9,632 nt of DNA, taken from positions 1 through 9,632 of the forward strand of contig DAOOGN010000117.1 of assembly GCA_035415725.1 (NCBI GenBank), read 5' to 3'. Position numbers and translations under genes: made by a program. The stretch's first letter is position 1; every line of letters begins with the position of its first letter. Positions 1 to 5,953 of the stretch are shown here, in pieces. This stretch comes from DSWT01 sp035415725. Lineage in GTDB: Bacteria > Chloroflexota > Anaerolineae > B4-G1 > SLSP01. The notes under the pieces were generated by a model that made no database searches, was not told the DNA's origin, and saw only the letters and a list, made by a program, of their open reading frames with translations.

Positions 1-4
1 CGCC

Positions 5-46
5 GGTACGACTTTATGAGACTTGTTAAGGTACGACTTTACGAGA
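5..46. repeat. Two-copy direct repeat, 25-bp period
   Basis: The 17-mer GGTACGACTTTATGAGA (5-21) recurs at 30-46 with one change (T to C at the 13th base). The starts are 25 bp apart. Closely spaced direct repeats beside a transposase-like gene are typical of transposase-binding sites at an insertion-sequence end, so this may be the left end of the element carrying the gene at 150-1406, or the end of an element lying left of the window. I found no inverted copy between 1406 and 2400, so the element's other end is not identified. Confidence 0.6.
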
Positions 47-86
47 TTCGACAAAAGGGCATGGTTTAGGTTAAATTGACAAATTT

Positions 87-155
87 GCCCACAGGTGGTC
101 TTTGTGCCAGAATTGGTTTGCTAAAGATTAAAGCACAAAGAGGCAACCTGTGGGC
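87..155 (+). promoter_or_regulatory. Long hairpin sequestering the SD and GTG start of the transposase-like gene
   Basis: The left arm 87-107 is complementary to the right arm 133-155. Ten pairs (87-96 with 146-155) and nine pairs (99-107 with 133-141) are separated by a small internal loop, with a 25-nt terminal loop at 108-132. The right arm contains the Shine-Dalgarno-like AAAGAGG (137-143), and the GTG start codon (150-152) is fully paired. A transcript starting left of 87 would hide its own ribosome-binding site, while one starting inside the loop would leave it open. Protection of this kind against read-through transcription is known for several insertion sequences (for example IS10 and IS50). 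The function here is inferred; the base pairing is read directly. Confidence 0.6.
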
Positions 156-1406
156 GCAAGAAGAGATGATATCACAAGCGTGCAAAGAGCACAAATCGCG
201 ATCAAAGTTTTGAACACGGATCGGCCGCACGGGGCCATAACCGAGATGGCCGAGGCATACGGAATTTCGCGGCAGACGATCTACGACATCGGTGTAGCTG
301 GCGAGCAAGTTCTGATCGCCGGGCTGGAGCCAGGGCCTCACGGTCCGCAGCCGCGCGAGAAAACGATCCATGTGGACCGGAACCGCTTGGCGCGGAGTGC
401 GGTTGTGTTGACGGGAGAAGGCGTGAGTCAAAGAGGTATTCCTCGTTGTCTGTCGGAGATGCTGGACACAGAGTTGTTGCCTGGCTGGGTCAATGGCGAA
501 CTGGCGAAAGTCGAAGCGGCGGCGACGACGGTTAACGCAGGCTGGCAACCGGCGGTGAACGAAACGCTGTCGGGCGCTGAGATCTATGCCAATGGTTTGC
601 CGAACCTGCTGCTCGTGGGTAACGACTCGTTGTACATCTATGCCTTGACCCGGCAATCCGTTTGCGATGGCGACACGTGGGGCTGTGTGTTGCTGGATGC
701 TCCCGAGATGCCGCAGTTTGCCAGCGATGCGGGTGGCGAACAGTTGCAAGCGTGGGAGGGGCGCATCTACGAGAAACTGAGCACCAACCTCGTCAATTGG
801 GCTGAAGCGCTGTTTAGCTATCATCCGCTCCTCGTCGCAGCGCTCGCCCCGCTGATTGAACGCTGGGGAGCTCCAGCGATTCAAGCGTTGTCCCGCATTT
901 GGCAAATCGAGGCCCATGAGAAACGTTACCCATTGCCCTGGCTCGAACGACAAGCGCGGCGGGTGCTGTGGGAAGAGAGTCTCGCTAAAGCGTCCTCGCT
1001 GCTCGGACCAGAGCAGCTTTGGCTCGCTGGGGAGGCCCTGAGTCAGACCTTGGACCGTTCGTGGCGGGGTAGCATGCTGGCCGAGTGCGTCAACAGCCGA
1101 CTGCGCCCCATCTTGGATGGCCGCAAGCACACGGATCAAGGTTGTCTGGAATTGCTTCGCTTTTTGCATAACGTGCCGCCATGTGCGCGCGGTAAACACG
1201 CTGGTTTTAGTCCTGCACAACTGGTCGGGCTGGACATACCCGATGATGTGCTCACTCTACTGGGCCTGGACTCAAAGCAGAGCCCCTTTGTCAATGACGA
1301 TACTTCTGATTCTCCTCTCTCTCCATCACCAAATGTGGCAGATTTTGTCCCTCTCACTCTGCTACTCGCCGATCACGCCCTGGAGTACCAGGAAGTGTCA
1401 ATCTAA
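150..1406 (+). CDS. DDE-transposase-like protein, possibly inactive
   Basis: This 418-residue protein looks like a DDE-type transposase of an insertion sequence; I cannot name the IS family. Residues about 30-50 (EMAEAYGISRQTIYDI) read as a helix-turn-helix for DNA binding. A segment near 154-195 (LLLVG, then FASDAG) resembles the RNase-H-like core with the second catalytic Asp at D193. Residues 307-360 (AECVNSRLRP, RFLHN, RGKHAGFSPAQLVG) match the C-terminal block of such transposases, with E312 the likely catalytic Glu. At the place where I expect the first catalytic Asp (around 142-145, SGAEI) the sequence has Ala-Glu. The tail after about 375 is Ser/Asp/Pro-rich and may be read-through past the normal end. 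The GTG start at 150 has AAAGAGG six bases upstream, and an in-frame TAA at 129 limits extension; GTG at 180 is an alternative. The identification rests on motif memory, not alignment, and I have not shown whether it is active. Confidence 0.6.
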   Translation: MGARRDDITSVQRAQIAIKVLNTDRPHGAITEMAEAYGISRQTIYDIGVAGEQVLIAGLEPGPHGPQPREKTIHVDRNRLARSAVVLTGEGVSQRGIPRCLSEMLDTELLPGWVNGELAKVEAAATTVNAGWQPAVNETLSGAEIYANGLPNLLLVGNDSLYIYALTRQSVCDGDTWGCVLLDAPEMPQFASDAGGEQLQAWEGRIYEKLSTNLVNWAEALFSYHPLLVAALAPLIERWGAPAIQALSRIWQIEAHEKRYPLPWLERQARRVLWEESLAKASSLLGPEQLWLAGEALSQTLDRSWRGSMLAECVNSRLRPILDGRKHTDQGCLELLRFLHNVPPCARGKHAGFSPAQLVGLDIPDDVLTLLGLDSKQSPFVNDDTSDSPLSPSPNVADFVPLTLLLADHALEYQEVSI

Positions 1407-1424
1407 CTCTATGGAGTTCTGAAC

Positions 1425-1446
1425 CATGCCAGATTTTTATGGCATG
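1425..1446. other. Short palindrome between the transposase-like and lipoprotein genes
   Basis: CATGCCA (1425-1431) and TGGCATG (1440-1446) can form a 7-bp stem with an A/T-rich 8-nt loop, 19 bp after the stop codon of the transposase-like gene. No T-run follows, so it is not a classical intrinsic terminator. It may be a weak terminator, a 5' leader hairpin of the lipoprotein gene, or chance. Confidence 0.35.
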
Positions 1447-1476
1447 ATCCACCCAACACTTTCTAGGAGGTATACG

Positions 1477-2346
1477 ATGAAAGCACATTGGCTCGCGTTA
1501 TTGCTGTGTATGGTATGGGGCGTCAGCAGTTGTACTTCGGCTGCTCCTTCTACACCGTCTCCACAATCGCCGGCGGCGACAGCGACCGCCACAGCCATAC
1601 TGGCGTCGCCATCTCCCACAGCGATTCCGCCAACGGCCACTCTAACGACAACCGTCAAACCGCCATCGCCGCCGACCACAGCGCCGACGCCAACCGCCGA
1701 CCCAACGCAAGCGCCCGCCGCCGCTACATTGCCTACCATTCTCGAACACTTGCGTTATCTAGAACATGCCGGCTTCCGACTGGACGGGCCGCCGACGATC
1801 TACTTCGATCCGATAAACTTGAGGGGCGAAGTCGTTCTGGCGGACATCATCCTGATCAGCCACGAACATGACGACCATTACGCCCCGTCAATCCTCAAGC
1901 AGATCAGCACGGCGGAGACGGTCATCGTCGCCAACGAAACCGTGGCCGCCAAACTGAAGCAAGCCGATATAGCGGGCGAAATACGAGTGCTAAAAGCGGG
2001 AGAAGAGACCACGGTGGGCGATGTGGTGATCGAAACTGTGCCCGCTTACAACACCGACAGTTCGCACCACCCCAAAGAAGCCGGCGGACTGGGCTTCATC
2101 GTGACATGGGAAGGCGAGCGATTGTATTTCGCCGGAGATACGGACCGCATCCCGGAAATGCAAGCAATCGACTGCGATGTGGCGCTGTTGCCGATCGATG
2201 GTACGTACACAATGAACGTTCAAGAAGCAACCCAGGCCGCGGCGGACATCGACCCCAGAGTTGCCGTGCCGATGCATATAATCAACGCCAACCCTGAGGA
2301 ATTCCGCGCTCTGTGCGACTGCACCGTTGTTATCTTAAAACCCTAA
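1477..2346 (+). CDS. Lipoprotein with UlaG-like metallo-beta-lactamase-fold domain
   Basis: The 289-residue product is predicted to be exported and lipid-anchored. Residues 1-19 (MKAHWLALLLCMVWGVSSC) form a signal peptide ending in a lipobox-like VSSC, making C19 the modified cysteine. Residues 20 to about 84 are a low-complexity Pro/Thr/Ala/Ser linker. The rest is a metallo-beta-lactamase fold of the UlaG-like type: SHEHDDH (HxHxDH metal motif, residues 129-134), a His pair at 197-198, FAGDTD (D221) and PMHI (H267). Enzymes of this kind are metal-dependent hydrolases with very varied substrates, so the substrate cannot be named. ATG 1477 is chosen because AGGAGG lies at 1465-1470 and the signal peptide begins there; an in-frame ATG at 1426 would add 17 residues ahead of the signal peptide. 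The gene stands alone between the transposase-like gene and a block of mobile elements. Confidence 0.85.
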   Translation: MKAHWLALLLCMVWGVSSCTSAAPSTPSPQSPAATATATAILASPSPTAIPPTATLTTTVKPPSPPTTAPTPTADPTQAPAAATLPTILEHLRYLEHAGFRLDGPPTIYFDPINLRGEVVLADIILISHEHDDHYAPSILKQISTAETVIVANETVAAKLKQADIAGEIRVLKAGEETTVGDVVIETVPAYNTDSSHHPKEAGGLGFIVTWEGERLYFAGDTDRIPEMQAIDCDVALLPIDGTYTMNVQEATQAAADIDPRVAVPMHIINANPEEFRALCDCTVVILKP

Positions 2347-2400
2347 TAGACTAGCCCTCAGTTTTTGTGGACATGCAAATCTGTGCTAAACTATACATAT

Positions 2401-2522
2401 AGGACTTACGCAAATTTCCGTTTGTAGTGACGGCTTTAGCCGTTCTTAGCTCCTAAGAGACGCCTGAAGGCGTCACTACAAATCCTCCGCTGCTTGATTC
2501 GAGCCAGGCTTGCGTAAGTCCT
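2401..2522 (-). mobile_element. 122-bp miniature inverted-repeat element, copy 1
   Basis: A non-coding 122-bp element with perfect 13-bp terminal inverted repeats (AGGACTTACGCAA at 2401-2413, its complement at 2510-2522). Inside, TTTGTAGTGA (2421-2430) pairs with TCACTACAAA (2473-2482) and encloses three consecutive hairpins: CGGCT/AGCCG (2431-2442), TCTTAG/CTAAGA (2444-2458) and GACGCC/GGCGTC (2459-2474). CATA occurs on both sides, one base off each end (2396-2399 and 2524-2527), as expected for a 4-bp target duplication. It lies in reverse orientation to the copies at 4909 and 5750 and differs from the latter at two positions. With no coding capacity it would depend on a transposase supplied elsewhere. 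It sits in the 403-bp gap 2347-2749, most of which is this element and the next. Confidence 0.85.
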
Positions 2523-2535
2523 GCATAGTTTTCAC

Positions 2536-2702
2536 GTAACTATTCAGCCACCCTTGCCAGGTTGCGAACAGGACTTTGGGAATGGTTTATCACGGGTTGA
2601 CACTTCGGCCATCGGCGCTGACTCTCTCATCCCCCCAGTCCCCTTCTCCCCCGCAAGCGGGGAATCCATGGCTTCGCCAGGTTGACCGGCCTGAATAGAT
2701 AC
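2536..2702 (+). mobile_element. 167-bp MITE-like element with 12-bp imperfect terminal inverted repeats
   Basis: GTAACTATTCAG (2536-2547) and CTGAATAGATAC (2691-2702) are inverted copies with 11 of 12 bases matching, and bound a non-coding segment. The interior includes a C-rich stretch (about 2631-2652) with a small inverted repeat, CCCCGC/GCGGGG (2650-2662). The left 45 bp recur at 9582-9626 with three differences, showing that this is a repeat family. It begins 13 bp after the 122-bp element and ends 47 bp before the peptidase gene, so it may carry or disrupt that gene's upstream control region. The right boundary is inferred from the inverted repeat only. Apart from the two elements I see nothing firm in 2347-2749. 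Confidence 0.6.
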
Positions 2703-2749
2703 GATTGTACCGACAACACCCATCACTGCCAGAGAGGAGTTAGCGCACC

Positions 2750-3889
2750 ATGAAGGGTTTACCGGGCCCGTTGCTCAAAGAACTTAAACAAACCTTGCTG
2801 GAGTGTGGTCCGTTTGAAAACGACCGCGCGCTGAGAGGTGTGTTCGCAGATGAACGCATTGCTCCCTGGAAAAACCAGGTAGCCGGAGCCAACTACCCGC
2901 AGGAGCGGGTGGACCTCTTTGTAAATGATTTTCTCAACCGCAGAAACATCGCCGGACAAAACGTGCTGGTGCTGTTTCTACAAGCCCTGCACGATCAGAG
3001 CATAGAGGAAGATGCATGCCACCAACGGCTCAACGATGTGGCGATCAAAGTGGCTGCCGCCACCGGCAGTACCTTGCCGCCATTGGCACGCGGCAATCTG
3101 TGGCGCGCTTCCACCGTGCGCGTCGGCGAGACGCTTCCCTCTGACCTGGCCGGTTATGCCCCCCTTCCTTTTGAACCCGACCGCAGTGCACTGCTGGCCC
3201 CTCTACCGCCGAACTTACCCACCAGCGCCTTTGCCGAGCGTCTGGAGTCGCTCAAGAAAAAAGAGGCCGATTGGCTTCCGCTTGACTTTCTGGAAAAGGG
3301 CCTCCAGGCTGCCCGCACGGTAGGGCGCGTGGACTATCAAGGCAACAAAATCGGCACGGCTTTTCTCGTCGCCGCGGATTTGGTGTTGACCAATGCCCAT
3401 GTCGTTGCCGACATCCCCGCGTTTGAACAGGGGAAAGTGCGCTTCCACGTCGGCAAGCCGACGGAACAGGTATACTATTTTGCTAAACAGATAGCACAGA
3501 GTTCGATGGACGAGCTTGACTTTGCGCTGGTGCAACTCCAATCGCCTGTGGCCGACGTACAACCTGTGACACTCTCCACAGAGGGGGCATGGGTGGATCA
3601 ACCGGCCAACATCCTGCAATATCCTGCCGTCGCCGGCGGGGGGATGCAGGTGGCACTACGTCACAACCTCATTGTGCATGTGGATTCCACCCGCCTCTAC
3701 TATGTGGCCGATACCGCAGGCGGCTCGTCCGGCTCGCCGGTGTTCAACGACGAGTGGCGCGTCATCGCCTTGCACCGGGCGGGTATGGTAGATGATGCCC
3801 ACCGTCCGGTGAAATATGCCAATCAGGGCGTGCCGCTGAAGGCCATTGAACCCCTTATCCGCCCCTATCTGCAAAACCAGACCGGTTAG
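2750..3889 (+). CDS. Trypsin-like serine peptidase with N-terminal EAD-like helical domain
   Basis: The 379-residue protein has no signal peptide and should act in the cytoplasm. Residues 1 to about 105 are a helical domain (LLKELKQTLLECGPFENDRALRGVF at the front, then RVDLFVNDFL, then NVLVLFLQAL) resembling effector-associated domains (EADs), the adaptor domains known from predicted bacterial conflict and signalling systems. The subclass is uncertain. Residues about 106-185 form a linker. Residues about 187-372 are a trypsin-fold peptidase with an intact triad: H217 in TNAHVV, D257 in LDFALVQL and S327 in GGSSGSPVF, followed by VIALHRAG. The start has GAGAGGAG at 2732-2739. The next gene begins 38 bp downstream with its own strong ribosome-binding site and is probably co-transcribed. 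By analogy with EAD proteins, the N-terminal domain would recruit the peptidase to a partner or sensor; the target is unknown. Confidence 0.85.
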   Translation: MKGLPGPLLKELKQTLLECGPFENDRALRGVFADERIAPWKNQVAGANYPQERVDLFVNDFLNRRNIAGQNVLVLFLQALHDQSIEEDACHQRLNDVAIKVAAATGSTLPPLARGNLWRASTVRVGETLPSDLAGYAPLPFEPDRSALLAPLPPNLPTSAFAERLESLKKKEADWLPLDFLEKGLQAARTVGRVDYQGNKIGTAFLVAADLVLTNAHVVADIPAFEQGKVRFHVGKPTEQVYYFAKQIAQSSMDELDFALVQLQSPVADVQPVTLSTEGAWVDQPANILQYPAVAGGGMQVALRHNLIVHVDSTRLYYVADTAGGSSGSPVFNDEWRVIALHRAGMVDDAHRPVKYANQGVPLKAIEPLIRPYLQNQTG

Positions 3890-3927
3890 GTCTGAAGATG
3901 ATCCCTTGACAATGAAGGAGGCTAACC

Positions 3928-4833
3928 ATGGAAGAGAAACCCTTTGTTCCCCTGGGTCTGCAATCCCCTGAGGCGATTCAGGCCAAACTGGAAGAAATCG
4001 GAGACCTAGACAAGGCCGTTAGTTACGGCCTGGAGAGCGCCGCGCGCCAGCGCCCCTGGCTCGACACGCAGCACCAATACGGCTTCATTGCCCCGTTCAC
4101 CCCAGGGACGCAACGTTACCATCCTATCCAATCGGCCACAAACATGGCCGGTGACGAGACGTTAAGGGGACAACGCATCAACATCCGTCTGGACTACCTG
4201 CGCATTTATGATTATCCGACGGCCTTGTTCAACCCCACGCACAACGTTCATACCATTCTCTTCACCTTCGAAGCGCGCAATCAAGTGGAAAATGACAAGG
4301 AAGAACCGGTCGCTTTCAACCAACTCTACAAAGCACGCACCAAACAAGACGCCGCCGTAGCCGGTCAACCGGTGTTCATCGGGCTGACGGTGGGGATGAA
4401 TGGGGTAGGCTTTACCTGCAAGACGGTCAACGTCGCCAATTCCACCGACGAAGACCTGGTTAACATCTTCGAATCGGATGCCGTGACCTCCGGCCTGAAT
4501 CTGTTGACAACGGCACAACCGGCTTTGACGCCGTTGACGACGCTGGCACGCGGCTTATGCGTGTCGCTGGCTTCCCACAATCGAAATGTCCCCGTGCAAG
4601 AGGTCAGACTCGGCCTGGATTTCGACACCGGCTTTACCGGCGGACGACTGGCGGTAGGTAGTTATGTAGTGGCGCAGACGGCGCGGCCCGACGAGATTGT
4701 GTGGAGCGAGTGGGCCTATGACGCGGAAACCGGCACCATTACGCGCGACCCGCAAAGCCTGCCGCCGGGCGAAAAGCCGTATCCTTTGCCGCACAATGCC
4801 TTCGTGTTCCGCGTCAGCCGCTACACGTCCTAA
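3928..4833 (+). CDS. Unrecognised 301-residue protein paired with the EAD-like peptidase
   Basis: I do not recognise this family. It has no signal peptide, membrane segment or obvious catalytic motif. Residues 1 to about 45 look helical (PEAIQAKLEEIGDL, then KAVSYGLESAA). From about residue 85 the alternation of hydrophobic and polar residues (RINIRLDYLRIYDY, HTILFTFEARNQV, PVFIGLTVGMNGVGFTCKTV, RLGLDFD) suggests a beta-rich fold, perhaps a sandwich. The last residues (AFVFRVSRYTS) also look like a terminal strand. The start is well supported: AAGGAGG at 3915-3921, seven bases before ATG. It follows the peptidase gene by 38 bp on the same strand and is followed by a hairpin with a T-run, so the two genes look like one transcription unit. 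It may be a partner, substrate or effector of the peptidase; this is inferred only from position. Confidence 0.75.
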   Translation: MEEKPFVPLGLQSPEAIQAKLEEIGDLDKAVSYGLESAARQRPWLDTQHQYGFIAPFTPGTQRYHPIQSATNMAGDETLRGQRINIRLDYLRIYDYPTALFNPTHNVHTILFTFEARNQVENDKEEPVAFNQLYKARTKQDAAVAGQPVFIGLTVGMNGVGFTCKTVNVANSTDEDLVNIFESDAVTSGLNLLTTAQPALTPLTTLARGLCVSLASHNRNVPVQEVRLGLDFDTGFTGGRLAVGSYVVAQTARPDEIVWSEWAYDAETGTITRDPQSLPPGEKPYPLPHNAFVFRVSRYTS

Positions 4834-4841
4834 GACACTGT

Positions 4842-4897
4842 AGCGCGAGTGGGCAACTCGCGCTGCTGAGGGTTTTTCAAGCGCGGGCCACCCGCGC
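4842..4897. terminator. Two adjacent palindromes; first may terminate the peptidase unit
   Basis: AGCGCGAGT (4842-4850) and ACTCGCGCT (4856-4864) form a 9-bp GC-rich stem with a 5-nt loop, nine bases after the stop codon of the preceding gene. A run of five T follows at 4873-4877, eight bases beyond the stem, so it is a plausible but non-ideal intrinsic terminator. A second stem, GCGCGGG/CCCGCGC (4881-4897, 3-nt loop), follows at once. Tandem GC-rich palindromes of this kind also occur as dispersed extragenic repeats, and both roles are possible. Confidence 0.55.
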
Positions 4898-4908
4898 CAT
4901 ACACGTTC

Positions 4909-5030
4909 AGGACTTACGCAAGCCTGGTTCGAATCAAGCGGTGGAGGATTTGTAGTGACGCCTTCAGGCGTCTCTGAGGAGCTAAGAACGGCTAAAGCCG
5001 TCACTACAAACGGAAATTTGCGTAAGTCCT
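4909..5030 (+). mobile_element. 122-bp miniature inverted-repeat element, copy 2
   Basis: Same element as at 2401-2522 but inverted, with the same perfect 13-bp terminal inverted repeats. It differs from each of the other copies at four positions. Of the five variable element positions, 15, 20, 32 and 34 lie in the asymmetric arm. In this copy position 68 is G instead of T, which breaks one pair of the middle hairpin (TCTGAG against CTAAGA). ACGTT lies on both sides (4903-4907 and 5032-5036), one base off each end, consistent with a target-site duplication. Together with the palindromes before it and the partial inverted repeat after it, it makes up most of the 382-bp gap 4834-5215. Confidence 0.85.
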
Positions 5031-5111
5031 AACGTTGAAACAACGTGAGTGAGTACCACAAAAAGGCTCTTGGTTCTTCAGGATTTCGTGGGGTCAAAAT
5101 AAGAAACCGGC

Positions 5112-5163
5112 CACGGATTGACACGCAAAGTATAAAAAATCAGTGAAATCCGTGTCATCCGTG
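5112..5163. repeat. Imperfect inverted repeat upstream of moaB
   Basis: CACGGATTGACACG (5112-5125) and CGTGTCATCCGTG (5151-5163) are complementary apart from one extra base, with a 25-bp A/T-rich centre. It may be a dispersed repeat, a remnant of one, or a leader hairpin for the cofactor cluster. The rest of 5037-5215 shows only an 11-bp direct repeat, AAAAAGGCTCT, at 5060-5070 and 5199-5209. Confidence 0.45.
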
Positions 5164-5215
5164 ACAAAAACTACAGCATTTTTCCAGCACCCCTCTTAAA
5201 AAAGGCTCTGATGAA

Positions 5216-5743
5216 ATGAACATCTCGCCGGCTTCTCCGAGCATGCACCATCACAAAACCCTCGCCGCGACGCAGGGCGCGATCCCCGTGGCGCTGGTCA
5301 CGGTGAGCGATAGTCGCACCGCAGCCACCGACGCCAACAGACAGTACCTCGAAGCCGCGCTGGAGACCGCCGGGCACCGCCTGATCGCTTACCGCCTGAT
5401 CAAAGACGAACCGGAACAGGTCGCAGCCGTGCTGGATGAACTGGCCGACGGTGAGGCGCGCATCATCCTTTTCAACGGCGGCACCGGTATCTCCCGGCGC
5501 GACACCACCATCGACGTTCTGACCGCCAAGCTGGAAAAACAACTGGTCGGGTTTGGCGAACTTTTCCGCATGTTGAGCTACGCGCAGATTGGCTCCGCGG
5601 CGATGTTCTCGCGGGCCACGGCCGGCGCATACCGGGGCAAGGTAATCATCTCCATCCCCGGCTCGCCGGCGGCGGTCCAACTGGCCTGGGAAAAGCTCAT
5701 CGCGCCGGAATTGCAGCACCTGGCATGGGAAGTCGCGCGTTAA
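5216..5743 (+). CDS. moaB: MoaB/MogA-type molybdopterin adenylyltransferase
   Basis: The 175-residue protein belongs to the MoCF_biosynth (MogA/MoaB) fold, which activates molybdopterin by adenylylation before molybdate insertion. It spans essentially the whole family domain: VALVTVSDSRT (25-35), NGGTGISRRD (87-96), GFGELFRMLS (112-121), SRATAG (132-137) and PGSPAAV (148-154). GFGELFRMLS followed by a short linker and SRATAG is closer to Escherichia coli MoaB than to MogA. E. coli MoaB is dispensable, but MoaB proteins of organisms without MogA (for example Pyrococcus furiosus) do the adenylylation, and no other MogA-like gene lies here. The start is ATG 5216 with a weak AAAGG ten bases upstream; ATG 5211 hits a stop after two codons, and Met10 (5243) lacks a ribosome-binding site. 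The gene is bracketed by two 122-bp elements, the second starting seven bases after its stop, so it may be transcribed apart from moaA. Confidence 0.9.
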   Translation: MNISPASPSMHHHKTLAATQGAIPVALVTVSDSRTAATDANRQYLEAALETAGHRLIAYRLIKDEPEQVAAVLDELADGEARIILFNGGTGISRRDTTIDVLTAKLEKQLVGFGELFRMLSYAQIGSAAMFSRATAGAYRGKVIISIPGSPAAVQLAWEKLIAPELQHLAWEVAR

Positions 5744-5749
5744 ACGTTC

Positions 5750-5871
5750 AGGACTTACGCAAGTCTGGCTCGAATCAAGCGGCGGAGGATTTGTAGTGAC
5801 GCCTTCAGGCGTCTCTTAGGAGCTAAGAACGGCTAAAGCCGTCACTACAAACGGAAATTTGCGTAAGTCCT
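5750..5871 (+). mobile_element. 122-bp miniature inverted-repeat element, copy 3
   Basis: Same orientation as copy 2 and with the same terminal repeats; it differs from copy 1 at only two of 122 positions. All three internal hairpins are perfect. CGTT lies on both sides with one base of spacing (5745-5748 and 5873-5876), consistent with a 4-bp target duplication. The duplication begins directly after the moaB stop codon, so the insertion spared the reading frame but separated moaB from moaA. It could act as a partial terminator or RNA-processing hairpin between them. Confidence 0.85.
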
Positions 5872-5927
5872 ACGTTGTTGAGATGCCGATGGATACAGAT
5901 GAACGCTGATTTCGTGGCCACCACGTA

Positions 5928-5953
5928 ACTAACGACTACACGACTAACGACTA
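5928..5953. repeat. Short tandem repeat just upstream of moaA
   Basis: ACTAACGACTA occurs twice (5928-5938 and 5943-5953) with a 15-bp period, ending four bases before the moaA start. It fills the place where a ribosome-binding site would be expected. It looks like a low-complexity spacer rather than a regulatory site. Confidence 0.55.

Noticed and set aside
76..81. TTGACA as a -35 box for the transposase-like gene
   Set aside because: No acceptable -10 box lies 16-18 bases downstream.
66..1220. Long open frame (384 codons) on the minus strand opposite the transposase-like gene
   Set aside because: Its product is rich in Arg, Gln and His with no recognisable motif, and it lies opposite a gene with clear transposase motifs and a ribosome-binding site. 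It is most likely a by-product of codon bias.
1426..1476. Upstream ATG of the lipoprotein gene at 1426
   Set aside because: It would place 17 residues in front of a clear signal peptide, sits in a palindrome and has no ribosome-binding site, whereas ATG 1477 has AGGAGG.
4909..5030. tRNA-like gene: cloverleaf fold and GGTTCGAATC resembling a tRNA T-arm
   Set aside because: The T-arm-like string is in the unpaired asymmetric arm, not a hairpin, and the other two copies read GGCTCGAATC. The length, anticodon arm and acceptor end do not fit a tRNA.
5118..5136. Promoter with TTGACA and TATAAA in front of moaB
   Set aside because: The two boxes are only seven bases apart instead of about 17, and both fall within or beside the inverted repeat.
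2401..5871. CRISPR array
   Set aside because: The three repeats are 122 bp, far apart, not all in the same orientation and separated by genes rather than by uniform spacers.
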